Shown here piece by piece: positions 17,154-26,126 of a DNA stretch of 64,000 nt. This stretch comes from JAGQYH01 sp041393015 (GTDB lineage Bacteria > Bacteroidota > Bacteroidia > Chitinophagales > JADIYW01). The DNA lies in assembly GCA_041393015.1 (NCBI GenBank), contig JAWKKV010000002.1, forward strand, positions 522,575 through 586,574. The letters are read 5' to 3'. The translations under genes and the position numbers were made by a program. Position 1 is the first letter of the stretch. The number at the start of each line of letters is the position of its first letter. The notes beneath the pieces were generated by a model. That model was not told the origin of the DNA. It ran no database searches and saw nothing but the letters and a program-made list of their open reading frames with translations.

Positions 17154-18613
17154 TAATTGAGTTCTTTAATTATAGAATTTAAGGCTTTTGTAATACTATT
17201 TAATTCCAACAATGCTTCTTTTGCAATATCAATAGGTTCTCCCAAATCTTCAGATTTACTTATGCTATCATCAGCAATTAAACCAATGTCTAAGGAGTCA
17301 CCTTTCTTTTTAATATTTTCTCTAGAAATGGATTTCCAGCGCTCATCTTTAATTTTTGCTCTTTTTACATCATCAATGCTACCATCATAATCCATTAATA
17401 CCTTTTCGGCTTCGAGTCCACCTGTATAGGCTTTAATGAAATCGTTAAAAGCTTCGCGAGTAAAAGGTGTGCGTTTACCATAATTTGGTACATTGGTACG
17501 CATATCGTAAAACCAAACATTTTTAGTGTTTCCTGTTTCGGTTTTCCCTCTCGTAAAAAACAAGACATTGGTTTTTACTCCTGCTGCATAAAAAATACCT
17601 GTAGGTAAACGTAAAATGGTATGTAAATTACATTTATCCATTAAATCTCGTCTTACTTTTTGCCCATCACCATCTTCAAACAGCACATTATCTGGCAATA
17701 CTACAGCAGCACTCGATGTTCCATTCTTTTTTAAAGACCTGTAAATGTGTTGTAGGAAATTTAACTGCTTATTACTAGATAAAAAGGTTAAATCATCTCT
17801 AGATGGTTTTTCTCCACCTTTTTTAGTTCCAAAAGGTGGATTTGCTAAAACACCATCATATCCTTTTAGTTTTTTACCAAAATCTGTTAATGTATCGTTT
17901 AAATAAATTGTACTATCTAAACCGTGTAACTTAGCATTCATTAAAGCCAAACGATGTGCATCTTGTACCAACTCTACTCCACTTAAGGCCTCTGTTTCCT
18001 GAAATTTTCTCTCCGTTTCGTTGGTGTTGTATACATAATCGTAACGCTCTTTTAGATAATGATCTAAAGCAATCATAAAACCAAAGGTTCCACATGCTGG
18101 ATCGTTCCATTTCTCGCCTAATTTAGGAGCCATTAACTCCACCATTATATTAATTAATGGTCTAGGTGTAAAGTATTGTCCAGCTCCACTTTTCTTTTCA
18201 TTTGCATTACGTTCTAAAAGGTCTTCATAAATTTGCCCCATTGTATCCCGTTCATGCTCATCGTACCAATCAATCAGATTAATCTGAGTAACTAATGTTT
18301 TAAGATTTACGGGCTTACGTAATGTTGTTGACGCATTGGTGTAGATTTCCTTAATTGTATTGTTATCTGCCTTCTTACTTATATTGGCTAATAAATTGCG
18401 ATAACGATCAAACAATTCTTTATTATCAGTAATCTCTAACAACGTTTTCCATTGGTATTCCTCAGGAATTTGCTCATCAAATTCTTTAATTTCGGAGAGC
18501 TTTAAAAAAAGTATGTAGGTAAGTTCGTTTAAATATTGGTGATAAGTAACTCCATCATCTCGCAATACATTGCAAAGATTCCAGAGTTTTAGGGAAATTT
18601 CTTCTGCGCTCAT
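17153..18613 (-). CDS. hsdM: Type I restriction-modification N6-adenine methyltransferase subunit
   Basis: A 486-residue methyltransferase. The N-terminal helical HsdM domain (1-140) is followed by GAGQYFTPRPLI, the SAM-binding motif I DPACGTFGF (171-179, with Phe where many homologues have Gly) and the catalytic motif NPPFGTKKGG beginning at 258. It methylates adenine in the recognition site to protect host DNA and, with HsdS, supports cutting by HsdR. One base overlaps with hsdS; one base separates it from hsdR upstream. No truncation is visible. Confidence 0.92.
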   Translation of the reverse strand: MSAEEISLKLWNLCNVLRDDGVTYHQYLNELTYILFLKLSEIKEFDEQIPEEYQWKTLLEITDNKELFDRYRNLLANISKKADNNTIKEIYTNASTTLRKPVNLKTLVTQINLIDWYDEHERDTMGQIYEDLLERNANEKKSGAGQYFTPRPLINIMVELMAPKLGEKWNDPACGTFGFMIALDHYLKERYDYVYNTNETERKFQETEALSGVELVQDAHRLALMNAKLHGLDSTIYLNDTLTDFGKKLKGYDGVLANPPFGTKKGGEKPSRDDLTFLSSNKQLNFLQHIYRSLKKNGTSSAAVVLPDNVLFEDGDGQKVRRDLMDKCNLHTILRLPTGIFYAAGVKTNVLFFTRGKTETGNTKNVWFYDMRTNVPNYGKRTPFTREAFNDFIKAYTGGLEAEKVLMDYDGSIDDVKRAKIKDERWKSISRENIKKKGDSLDIGLIADDSISKSEDLGEPIDIAKEALLELNSITKALNSIIKELN

Positions 18614-18614
18614 C

Positions 18615-21600
18615 TTAGGCTGTTTCTATATATAAATTGTCATTAATAGTATCAAAAACATTCTGTAATTGATGACTAAATATTTTATCTAATCGCTTAA
18701 ATCCGCCTGCTTCGTTAAATGGATTTTTATTTAAATCGTCTATATTCATTACTGTTTCTTGAAGCAATTGTTTTTCAAACCTATCTATCCATTTAGTTTG
18801 TATTGTATTCCATTTTTGCATTTCTCTTACCTTGTCAACAGCATTTTTAATTCGTTGCTCATGACTAACCAAAGAACTTCCAATTGCAAGTGTTCTTATA
18901 TAAGAAATTATATCTGCTGCGATATCTTCATTTTTAGTATCTCGCCATGCAGCATTTAAGGTTCTAGAATTAAATCCCTCTTGATCAAGGATTAGCTTCA
19001 ACTCTTTTAAAGACTGTCTGTCTAATTCTTTTGGTCGAGTACAAATGATTTGTAAAGCTGCAATTTTATTTACATTTTCTTGTATGAAAGTCCTAAAACT
19101 TTCAAGATAATCTTCTGGTTTTTGTCCTTTTCCATAACCTCTTTCCGTTGAAATATATTCATCTTCGTGTTCAGAAAAATATTGAGCCAAAGGCAAAGGT
19201 TTTAACTCATCTAGAAATTTCCATAATCCTGCATATTGTTTAAGATTACTAATTGCTTCACTTTCAGGAATATCCTTAAGCATATTTATGAAAGCGTCTG
19301 GGTCTTTTCCTTTTGCGTTATATTGAAAAACTGCTTCGTTTTGTCCTTGAATTTTATTTTTCTTACGTTGCAATTTGGCAATTATTTGCTCTATTTGTTT
19401 TTTTGCTCTTTCATTGGATTCTATTTTATCCATCTCATTTACCAAATCTGTAAAAGTGGCTTTTGGATTTGGCACAATAGGTTTCATAGAAGTGTAGTCT
19501 TCTAAAGCTTCATATATCTTAACAGCATCAAATATTCTAAATATTTCTTTGCCTATTTCATCACAACGTCTTGTTGCTCGCCCAAGCATTTGTTCATATA
19601 GAATTCTAGACTTTATACGTCTTAAGAATACGAGATTACTTATTGGTGGCACATCAATACCTGTTGTCAATAAATCTACAGTTACAGCAATATTTGGAAA
19701 TTTTTCGTTTTTATAGCGTGTTAGTAGTTCTTGCGGTTTATATGACTTTCCAGTGATTTTTACAATTGCATCATCAGGCACATCAACTCCAATTTTTTCA
19801 TATTCTTCTTTCAGGTATTGGACAATACGATCTGCATGTTCATCTTTAGCAGCAAAAATCAATGTTTTTTCTTCTCCTTCTGGGTCAATTTCCTGAACTA
19901 ATTGCTCAACAACTGTTCTATTAAAAGATTCTGTAATTACCAATTTATTAAAACCTGTAATGTCAATATTTAACTCATCTTCTAATGCATCAAGTTCTAC
20001 AACTTGATTATCTTCTTTAATATAAACTTTAGGCTTCTCTCCTTTCTCCCAAGTAATTCCCTCTTCACCTAATTTTGTTTTAATTATGTAAGGAGGATCA
20101 TGATCAATTAAAAAACCATCAATTACAGCTTCACGATAGGAATAAGTATAAACTGGAGAACCAAAAATCTCAGTAGTATGAAGTGCAGGCGTTGCAGTTA
20201 AAGCGACACAAAAAGCATCAAAATAATCAATGACCATACGATACTTGCTTACATAATCCCTTTGGTCTTTAAAATTCAATTCTTCGTCATCCAATTCTCT
20301 GTCTTGTAAATAACCTCTATGTGCTTCATCAATAATGATACAATCGTAGGTGTCAATTGGTAAAACATCGGCATCATTCTCTGAATAAAACAAACGCTTT
20401 ACCATTCCTTGAACGGTAGAAAAATGCAACCTTGATTCTAAATCTGGTATTACTGCTTTTAATGTATCTACTTTATAAGTGTCAGCAAACGTATTTAAAT
20501 CTTCTATTTTATAATCTCCAAAATGGTTAATTGCTTGTGTTGCAAGCATTCTTCTATCCACCAAGAATAAAATACGCTTAAAGCGATTCGCTTTTATTAA
20601 TCTATAACATAAACCAATTATTGTTCTTGTTTTGCCAGTTCCAGTAGCCATTGCAAGTAATGCCTTTCTTCTTTTAGGATTAGTAGACAATAAATATTCT
20701 ACTGCTTCTATAGCATCTAATTGATAGTCTCTAAGACTTAGGCCACTTGGATTCTTTAAATATGAGTTGTCAGATTCTTCTAATTTCTTATTAGATTCTT
20801 CAATATCTCTATCAAATAAATCTTTCAAACCTTCTGGCGAAAACCAACCTTTTAAAGGTCTTGCATGATTTCTTTCATTTCTAATATCAAGAAACCAAAT
20901 ACCACTTTTAGTTTTAATTTGCTCTAAATAAGGTCTTCCATTTGTTGAAAATAAAAATGGCACTTTGTATGTTCTCCATTCTCCAAGTAACTTAGCATCG
21001 AATTTTTCTTCAACTAATTCAGCATATATTTTAGATTGATGTAAATCTGTCGAGATATCATTTGCATATTTTTTAGCTTCTACAATTCCAATCAGTTCTA
21101 ATCCATTAAAAAGAGCATAATCGGCCCATTTAGATTTACAAGGCCATTCTGCAATAGCTATATTTCTTCCTTTAACAGGAAGTGTTTTATTTGTTTTATA
21201 ATTAAAAATAGAAGTTTCTACTTCCCAACCAGCTTGCTTTAATTGTTCATCTATAAGCTCTCGAGTTTCGGCTTCATTCATTTCAATTTTACTAGCAACT
21301 TTCTCTGATTTTATTAAAATTGCTTCTTTTTCCTCTTGAGCCTGTTCTTTTATTTCTCGTTCTTCTAAAAGCTTTTTAAATTTTATTTCGAGTTCATTAA
21401 AATCTTGTTCAAGAATGTGAAGTGCATGTCTAGTATCTAAATTTTGTGGAAGAGAAAATCTAACGTCATCAATAGAATCAATTGATTCCGCATATGTTTG
21501 ATAAAACCATTTAGCCACTTTAAATGTAGAATATAAAGTAGTTTTTGCATCTTCTAAACTTCCATGACTATTATGAACTGCTTGATTACCTCTGTTTTTA

Positions 21601-21860
21601 ATTGTAAAAAGTAAGTCTTTTACTTTGTTTGGTAGAATACTTTCAAATTCTAATGTTTTTAACCGATTGTGAAAAGTATTGTCAACTGGAAACTCTATAT
21701 AATGAAGCTCAAATAACAACTCAGTTAACTTTTCTCCAAATTGTCTCAATTTAAAAAGAGATGTTATTGGATCTTTATATAAATTAAACTCTGCTGATTG
21801 GCAAATATTGAATAATAAAGAATATTCTTTTTCAAGAAAATTGAAATTTGAATTACTCAT
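18615..21860 (-). CDS. hsdR: Type I restriction endonuclease subunit R
   Basis: A 1081-residue motor and nuclease subunit. The N-terminus resembles a DUF4145-type domain (GEKLTELLFELHYIE and GNQAVHNSHG). Next is a PD-(D/E)xK nuclease centre with ADYALFNG and IVEAKKYAND (Asp247, Glu261, Lys263). The SF2 helicase part has Walker A ATGTGKT (405-411), DEAH (511-514), and the later motifs LTATPA and MLGRATRRCDEIG. It translocates DNA with ATP and cuts far from the unmodified site. It is the first gene of the operon hsdR-hsdM-hsdS-ptuA-like-ptuB-like, and the motifs are complete. Confidence 0.93.
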   Translation of the reverse strand: MSNSNFNFLEKEYSLLFNICQSAEFNLYKDPITSLFKLRQFGEKLTELLFELHYIEFPVDNTFHNRLKTLEFESILPNKVKDLLFTIKNRGNQAVHNSHGSLEDAKTTLYSTFKVAKWFYQTYAESIDSIDDVRFSLPQNLDTRHALHILEQDFNELEIKFKKLLEEREIKEQAQEEKEAILIKSEKVASKIEMNEAETRELIDEQLKQAGWEVETSIFNYKTNKTLPVKGRNIAIAEWPCKSKWADYALFNGLELIGIVEAKKYANDISTDLHQSKIYAELVEEKFDAKLLGEWRTYKVPFLFSTNGRPYLEQIKTKSGIWFLDIRNERNHARPLKGWFSPEGLKDLFDRDIEESNKKLEESDNSYLKNPSGLSLRDYQLDAIEAVEYLLSTNPKRRKALLAMATGTGKTRTIIGLCYRLIKANRFKRILFLVDRRMLATQAINHFGDYKIEDLNTFADTYKVDTLKAVIPDLESRLHFSTVQGMVKRLFYSENDADVLPIDTYDCIIIDEAHRGYLQDRELDDEELNFKDQRDYVSKYRMVIDYFDAFCVALTATPALHTTEIFGSPVYTYSYREAVIDGFLIDHDPPYIIKTKLGEEGITWEKGEKPKVYIKEDNQVVELDALEDELNIDITGFNKLVITESFNRTVVEQLVQEIDPEGEEKTLIFAAKDEHADRIVQYLKEEYEKIGVDVPDDAIVKITGKSYKPQELLTRYKNEKFPNIAVTVDLLTTGIDVPPISNLVFLRRIKSRILYEQMLGRATRRCDEIGKEIFRIFDAVKIYEALEDYTSMKPIVPNPKATFTDLVNEMDKIESNERAKKQIEQIIAKLQRKKNKIQGQNEAVFQYNAKGKDPDAFINMLKDIPESEAISNLKQYAGLWKFLDELKPLPLAQYFSEHEDEYISTERGYGKGQKPEDYLESFRTFIQENVNKIAALQIICTRPKELDRQSLKELKLILDQEGFNSRTLNAAWRDTKNEDIAADIISYIRTLAIGSSLVSHEQRIKNAVDKVREMQKWNTIQTKWIDRFEKQLLQETVMNIDDLNKNPFNEAGGFKRLDKIFSHQLQNVFDTINDNLYIETA

Positions 21861-22029
21861 TCAGAGATTAAAATTTTTGTTTAATTTTTATGGAAAAACA
21901 TTGTCTACCAAATATAGCCGATTTATAGGAATCGATCTAAATAAAAGATACAATAACTGAAATTTTTAGAAAAAAGAAAAGGCTAATACATAGAAGCTTT
22001 AATGATGATAAATTAGCAACAGATTGCGT

Positions 22030-22075
22030 CGTCATTCTCAATCCTTATCAGGATTATTATTCCTCGCAATGACGG
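22030..22075. repeat. Dispersed nested-palindrome repeat, copy 1
   Basis: A 46-bp element with outer arms CGTCATT and AATGACG and inner arms AATCCT and AGGATT around TATC. A nearly identical copy lies at 24111-24156. In both cases a rho-independent terminator follows within about 20 bp. On the minus strand it begins GTCATTGCGAGGAAT, a type of repeat known to me from many Bacteroidota genomes. Confidence 0.75.
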
Positions 22076-22084
22076 CAAGGAATA

Positions 22085-22118
22085 ATACAAAAACGCCATA
22101 CATTTCTGCATGGCGTTC
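22085..22118 (-). terminator. Rho-independent terminator after the slipin gene
   Basis: On the minus strand the arms AACGCCAT and ATGGCGTT (plus-strand positions 22110-22117 and 22092-22099) form an 8-bp stem with a 10-nt loop, followed by TTTTGTATT. It lies about 35 bp past the stop of the SPFH gene. Confidence 0.75.
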
Positions 22119-22151
22119 CACAAAACTATCTGAGTACAAACTCTACATTAA

Positions 22152-23258
22152 TTATTTGCTGGTAGAAAAAATTTCTTTCAACTGGTTCAATACTTGTCCG
22201 TTTCCACCGGAAACAGTGATCTCCCCTATCTTATCGGCAATTTTCTCTACATATTCCATCTCTTTTAATTTAAACAACATGGTGTTGTCTTCCATTAATT
22301 TGGCGGTGTTCAACAAACTTCTGGTAGAAGCTGTCTCTTCTCTCCTAGTGATGGTATTCGCTTGGGCTTGCTTTTGTGCCACCAAAACTTGGTTCATGAT
22401 GGCTTTTACTTCGCCAGGCAAAATAATATCTCTAATTCCGGCACTCAACACTTCTACTCCTAATACCTTAGATTTAGTTTTTAAGTTGCCTAACACAAAT
22501 TCGGCCGCTGCCATTTTATTGTCTAACAACTCATCTAAAGTCATGGTACCAATGAATTCTCTCAATGCCAATTGAATTAAGCTGTACAATTGCTTGGTAA
22601 AGTCTTTGCTGTTTAACAACGCTTTCTCTACGTCAACCACTTTGTATTGCGCATCAAAGTTGACCCTTAACGCTGCTTTGTCTTTGGTTAACATTTCCTG
22701 TCCGGAAATTTCCATTTGCAACTGTCTTAAATCTACTTTTAATACTTCCACATCAATAGCATTCTTCCAGAAACTGTAAGCGCCTTTGGTTAATTTGTTG
22801 ACCAACTTGCCATCTACAAAAAGTAAACCTTCTTCGTAAGATTCTACTCTAAAAGTTCTAGTGTAAGCTTTTACGGCAGGCAATTGTAATACCGACAAAC
22901 TAACGGCCTCAGAAACCTCTACCTTGTTCAAGTCTACCATCACAAATTTAAAATCGATTAAACCTTTCCAGTAGAAATATTTACCCGGCTTTAAAACAGA
23001 ATCGAAGTTATCTCCGTCGTATTTCAATGCTATTTCGTTGTCTTTCACATCAAATACTTCCACTAAAGCGGCCAACTTAGGATCCTGGATCATAATATTG
23101 AATCTTGCTGTAGCGGTATACATTTTTGACATATCGTATTCCATTACTAATTCATTCAACATTAACCAGTAGGTTCCTGCAGTTAATACTTTTTGGTAAT
23201 CTCCATTTTTAGAGACAATTCCCATTTTTCCGACATTTACTCTTACTCTCTTAAACAT
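22152..23258 (-). CDS. Slipin-like SPFH/band 7 domain protein
   Basis: A 368-residue protein with two short N-terminal beta-rich segments that look repeated (VLTAGTYWLMLNELVM, then VLKPGKYFYWKGLIDF, then LTKGAYSFWKNAIDV). After these is the SPFH core (VDLRQLQMEISGQEMLTKDKAALRVNFDAQYKV split over about 174-206) and a C-terminal coiled region containing VAQKQAQANTITRREETA, typical of slipins. No transmembrane segment is visible at the N-terminus, unlike stomatin. Such proteins scaffold membrane microdomains; the function of this branch is unknown. It stands as a single gene with its own terminator. Confidence 0.82.
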   Translation of the reverse strand: MFKRVRVNVGKMGIVSKNGDYQKVLTAGTYWLMLNELVMEYDMSKMYTATARFNIMIQDPKLAALVEVFDVKDNEIALKYDGDNFDSVLKPGKYFYWKGLIDFKFVMVDLNKVEVSEAVSLSVLQLPAVKAYTRTFRVESYEEGLLFVDGKLVNKLTKGAYSFWKNAIDVEVLKVDLRQLQMEISGQEMLTKDKAALRVNFDAQYKVVDVEKALLNSKDFTKQLYSLIQLALREFIGTMTLDELLDNKMAAAEFVLGNLKTKSKVLGVEVLSAGIRDIILPGEVKAIMNQVLVAQKQAQANTITRREETASTRSLLNTAKLMEDNTMLFKLKEMEYVEKIADKIGEITVSGGNGQVLNQLKEIFSTSK

Positions 23259-23315
23259 GTCTTCTGTTTTAAATAGTTAATTAATTAGGGTTTATATATT
23301 TTATTTAGATCCTAA

Positions 23316-23331
23316 TCCGTCAGCTGACGGA
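23316..23331. repeat. Perfect 16-bp palindrome TCCGTCAGCTGACGGA
   Basis: The sequence equals its own reverse complement and lies 58 bp upstream of the slipin start codon. It could be a regulator site or one of the short dispersed palindromes of this genome; nothing else around it decides between these. Confidence 0.55.
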
Positions 23332-23633
23332 CAAGATGACTATCATTCGTTAATAAAGAAAAACGTACAAAGCCAACCATCTTCTAAGAGCGGAAGTTGA
23401 ATTGAGTAATCACTCGTTGAAATAGTTTTTATAAAATAGATGCTATCTAATGAAATGGTGTTCTATTGCATTTTCTAACCTTTCAATTACAAAAAGTAAT
23501 TCAAGTCGCGACTGCGGTATCCTTCGCATTCGGCGCTTGTCCAACTGTTGTACCAACGATAAACTGTTGATATAACCGGCTTGCTTTGCACAATTTTTCC
23601 TAGATCTTTTTTACAAGAGATCAACTTATGAAG

Positions 23634-23757
23634 ATGGATTTTAAGTCCATTATGGCGGGAATCGAATCTACCTATCGGCAGACAGGCCCGCACTTCCAAT
23701 TCTATTGCTCTAACCACTGAGCTATCCCAACTGATTGGGAAAGGGAGTCGAACCCTT
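23634..23757 (-). other. Mosaic of tRNA-like fragments (T arms, a D arm, a Leu-UAA anticodon arm)
   Basis: Read on the minus strand, the following pieces occur in order. First is a perfect T arm AAGGG-TTCGACT-CCCTT (23757-23741), then TCCCAATCA like an acceptor 3' strand, then a perfect D arm GCTC-AGTGGTTA-GAGC (23722-23707) preceded by GTTGGGATA like an acceptor 5' strand. Next is a second T-loop motif GATTCGATTCCCGC (23668-23655). The last is a perfect anticodon stem-loop ATGGA-CTTAAAA-TCCAT (23650-23634) with anticodon UAA. The pieces do not assemble into one cloverleaf. A short palindromic insertion CCTGTCTGCCGATAGG (23688-23673) sits between the D arm and the second T motif. Confidence 0.5.
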
Positions 23758-24110
23758 GACACATAGATCCCATTGGTGGTAGATGTTGAGAGACAAGCAG
23801 CATATTACTATAGAGGCTATAGCAATACTATGAAGCCATTCAGAAACTTCTATCGTTGGCTCATACAAATCAACCTTCAACCTTCTTCGGTGCATTTGCA
23901 CTATATTTTAAAAGAACTTTATACTTTTTTTTAACGCACATCCAATTGTTTAATGTTTTTATTTAATGGCGTTTCACTAACAACGATACAAAGATGAATG
24001 ACAATTGCGCAGTCTTTTTGCGTAGATAAAATAAAGTGAAAAATAATTTTTTAATATGATGGAATGGATGGATAGATGCTATCTATTGCTAAGAATCAGA
24101 CAGATTGTAA

Positions 24111-24156
24111 CGTCATTCTTAATCCTTATCAGGATTATAATTCCTCGCAATGACGG
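24111..24156. repeat. Dispersed nested-palindrome repeat, copy 2
   Basis: Same 46-bp element as at 22030-22075, with two differences (CTTAATCC for CTCAATCC and ATAATTCC for ATTATTCC). Outer arms are CGTCATT and AATGACG, inner arms AATCCT and AGGATT. It is followed by a terminator with the same stem sequence as the one beside copy 1. Confidence 0.75.
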
Positions 24157-24159
24157 TAC

Positions 24160-24194
24160 AAATAAAAACGCCATACCTAATGGCATGGCGTTTT
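24160..24194 (-). terminator. Rho-independent terminator after the haem-binding-domain gene
   Basis: On the minus strand AAAACGCCAT and ATGGCGTTTT (plus-strand 24185-24194 and 24165-24174) pair in a 10-bp stem with a 10-nt loop, followed by TATTT. It lies about 27 bp past the stop of the gene at 24221. Confidence 0.75.
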
Positions 24195-24220
24195 AAGATT
24201 TAACTCGATTATTGAATCAA

Positions 24221-24709
24221 TCAACGTTTTCTTATCAAACTATCTTTTGGATAGGTTTGCTCTAAATATTGGATTTGAGATTTTGCCCAATCGATCAATA
24301 GCGTTCTTTGTTCGTCTGATAAATTAGCCTCAACATGTAAACCTAAATTAGTGTAAGAAGGCAATGGCATTTTTCTTTCTTCCACTTCTTCTACTGTTTC
24401 TTCTAGTTTGTGATATTGATATGCCAATGGTCGATTGGTAAATTCTGAAAAATTTAAGTGCTCCTTCCCTTCTTCCACGTGACTATTTAACCACCATGCT
24501 ACCGGTTGAATATTGGAATACCAAGGATAACGCGTATTGTTGCTGTGGCAGTCGTTACAGGCTACGGCAAGTATGTTACTTACATTTTCAGGCACGGTGT
24601 ATTTTGTGTCCAAAGCATAAGTATTATCGTTGGAGTTGTTCTTCTCAGGTCTGATGAATTGTATTAGAATTAAAATAACTACTAATACGGCTAATATTCT
24701 TTTAAGCAT
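24221..24709 (-). CDS. Haem-binding domain-containing protein (Haem_bd)
   Basis: A 162-residue protein with an N-terminal membrane anchor or signal (LKRILAVLVVILILIQF) facing the periplasm. The single haem-attachment-like motif is CNDCHSNNTRYPWYSNIQP, that is CxxCH followed by the conserved YPWY segment of the Haem_bd family. WWLNSHVEEGKEHLNFSEF and KMPLPSYTNLGLHVEANLSDEQ are the other family landmarks. It is probably a periplasmic c-type cytochrome-like electron carrier. It is a single gene with a terminator behind it. Confidence 0.85.
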   Translation of the reverse strand: MLKRILAVLVVILILIQFIRPEKNNSNDNTYALDTKYTVPENVSNILAVACNDCHSNNTRYPWYSNIQPVAWWLNSHVEEGKEHLNFSEFTNRPLAYQYHKLEETVEEVEERKMPLPSYTNLGLHVEANLSDEQRTLLIDWAKSQIQYLEQTYPKDSLIRKR

Positions 24710-24836
24710 AATTAATCTTTTAAGTGTTTAAGTGTATTTATCGATGCCATCCCTATTACTAAAATTAAATCATTTAATGATACGCAATTCTCTTCAACAA
24801 TGATTCAACAGCTTTGGGATAGTATCGGTCTGATGT

Positions 24837-25880
24837 TTACAACGATTCCATATCAATAACAAATCGATATTTCACATCTGCTTTTTTAACTCTATCGTAG
24901 GCTTCGTTTACATTTTGCATCTCAATCATTTCAATATCACTTACAATGTTGTGTTCTCCGCAAAAATCAAGCATTTCTTGTGTTTCTTTCAAACCACCAA
25001 TCAATGAACCTGCCACTGTTTTTCTACCCAACACCAACAAGCCGGAATGAACGGGATCTATTGGCTCAATAGCGCCTACCATCACCATTGTAGCATCTCG
25101 TTTCAATAGCATTAAATATGGATTGATATCATGTCGAACAGGAACGGTATTCAAAAGAAAATCGAATGACCCCATTTGTGCTGCCATTGCTTTTTCATCT
25201 TTTGAAATCAATACTTCGTCTGCTCCTAGTTTTTTAGCGTCCTGTGCTTTATTCGGTGAAGTGGTAATCATCACCACGTGCGCTCCTAAAGCATGTGCAA
25301 ACTTAATACCCATGTGACCCAATCCACCTAAACCAATGACGCCCACCTTATCTCCTTTTTTCACCTTCCAATGCATCAATGGAGAATAAGTGGTGATGCC
25401 AGCACACAACAACGGCGCGACTGCTTTTTCATCTAAATTCTCAGGCACTCGCAATACAAAATCCTCATCTACCACAATCATTTCAGAATATCCTCCAAAA
25501 GTATGTCCGCCTAAATGTTTATCCGGTCCATTGTAAGTTCCAATTAATCCTTTTTCACAGTATTGCTCTAAATGATCTTGGCAAGCGCTGCAAGTTCTAC
25601 ATGAATCTACTAAACAGCCTACACCAACCACATCGCCAGCTTTAAACTTCTCCACTCCTTTTCCAACAGCTACTACTCTACCCACAATTTCATGTCCGGG
25701 CACAACAGGATATTGAGATCCGCCCCAATCATTTTGTACGGTATGAATATCGCTATGGCAAATGCCACAATACGTAATTTTTATCTGAACATCTTTATCT
25801 TGAATAGATCTTCGTTCAATATTTAATGGTTTTAAAGCGGCACTTACTTCTGTTGCTCCATATGCTTTTACTTGGCTCAT
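24837..25880 (-). CDS. NAD(P)-dependent zinc alcohol dehydrogenase (YahK/cinnamyl-type)
   Basis: A 347-residue medium-chain dehydrogenase that interconverts primary alcohols and aldehydes. The catalytic zinc site is in CGICHSDIHT and PGHEIVGRV, and the four structural-zinc cysteines are in CRTCSACQDHLEQYC. The Rossmann motif is GLGGLGHMG. The HTFGGYSEMIVV and CAGITTYSPL segments place it with the broad-specificity aldehyde reductases such as YahK and AdhA. Length and motifs are complete. It stands alone on the minus strand. Confidence 0.9.
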   Translation of the reverse strand: MSQVKAYGATEVSAALKPLNIERRSIQDKDVQIKITYCGICHSDIHTVQNDWGGSQYPVVPGHEIVGRVVAVGKGVEKFKAGDVVGVGCLVDSCRTCSACQDHLEQYCEKGLIGTYNGPDKHLGGHTFGGYSEMIVVDEDFVLRVPENLDEKAVAPLLCAGITTYSPLMHWKVKKGDKVGVIGLGGLGHMGIKFAHALGAHVVMITTSPNKAQDAKKLGADEVLISKDEKAMAAQMGSFDFLLNTVPVRHDINPYLMLLKRDATMVMVGAIEPIDPVHSGLLVLGRKTVAGSLIGGLKETQEMLDFCGEHNIVSDIEMIEMQNVNEAYDRVKKADVKYRFVIDMESL

Positions 25881-26033
25881 TTTCTATATATTTTTTTTAA
25901 ATTTTATAATTGAATGTTCTGGCTACAAAATAGAATCATTTATAATGATAAAAAAATGAATTATTGTTTTTTATGTCTTTAATAAATAAGTGGTATTAAT
26001 AGTCAGTATTTCGACTGTGGCGGTATTTTTTTT

Positions 26034-26126
26034 AACCACAACGTTCACTAAGGTTGTTTCACAAAAGACACAAAAGCTAACTTATAAAATTAATAGTAAA
26101 CTTAGTGACTTCTTAGTGCTTGGTAA
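26034..26126. repeat. Imperfect long inverted repeat of the AACCACAAAGTTCAC type
   Basis: The left part reads TAACCACAACGTTCACTAAG and is followed by TTTCACAAAAGACACAAAAG. The right part reads CTTAGTGACTTCTTAGTGCT then TGGTAA, which pairs imperfectly with the left. Elements of this composition are common dispersed repeats in Bacteroidota in my experience. It abuts the stop codon of the transglutaminase gene and may act as its transcription end. Confidence 0.5.

Larger units (their letters stand above)
23259..24220. other. 962-bp intergenic region with repeats and tRNA-like fragments
   Basis: No convincing protein gene is present. An open frame at 23487-23762 exists, but its peptide simply mirrors tRNA-like sequence. 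The region holds a perfect 16-bp palindrome at 23316-23331, the tRNA-like mosaic at 23634-23757, the second nested repeat at 24111-24156 and a terminator at 24160-24194. The part from 23850 to 24100 shows nothing I can interpret. Confidence 0.5.

Noticed and set aside
22024..22575. Plus-strand open frame of 183 residues
   Set aside because: It runs through the repeat, the terminator and the antisense of the slipin gene; it is a shadow of those features.
23487..23762. Open frame of 91 residues on the minus strand upstream of the slipin gene
   Set aside because: The peptide simply translates tRNA-like D and T arms and a palindromic repeat; it has no protein-like composition or context.
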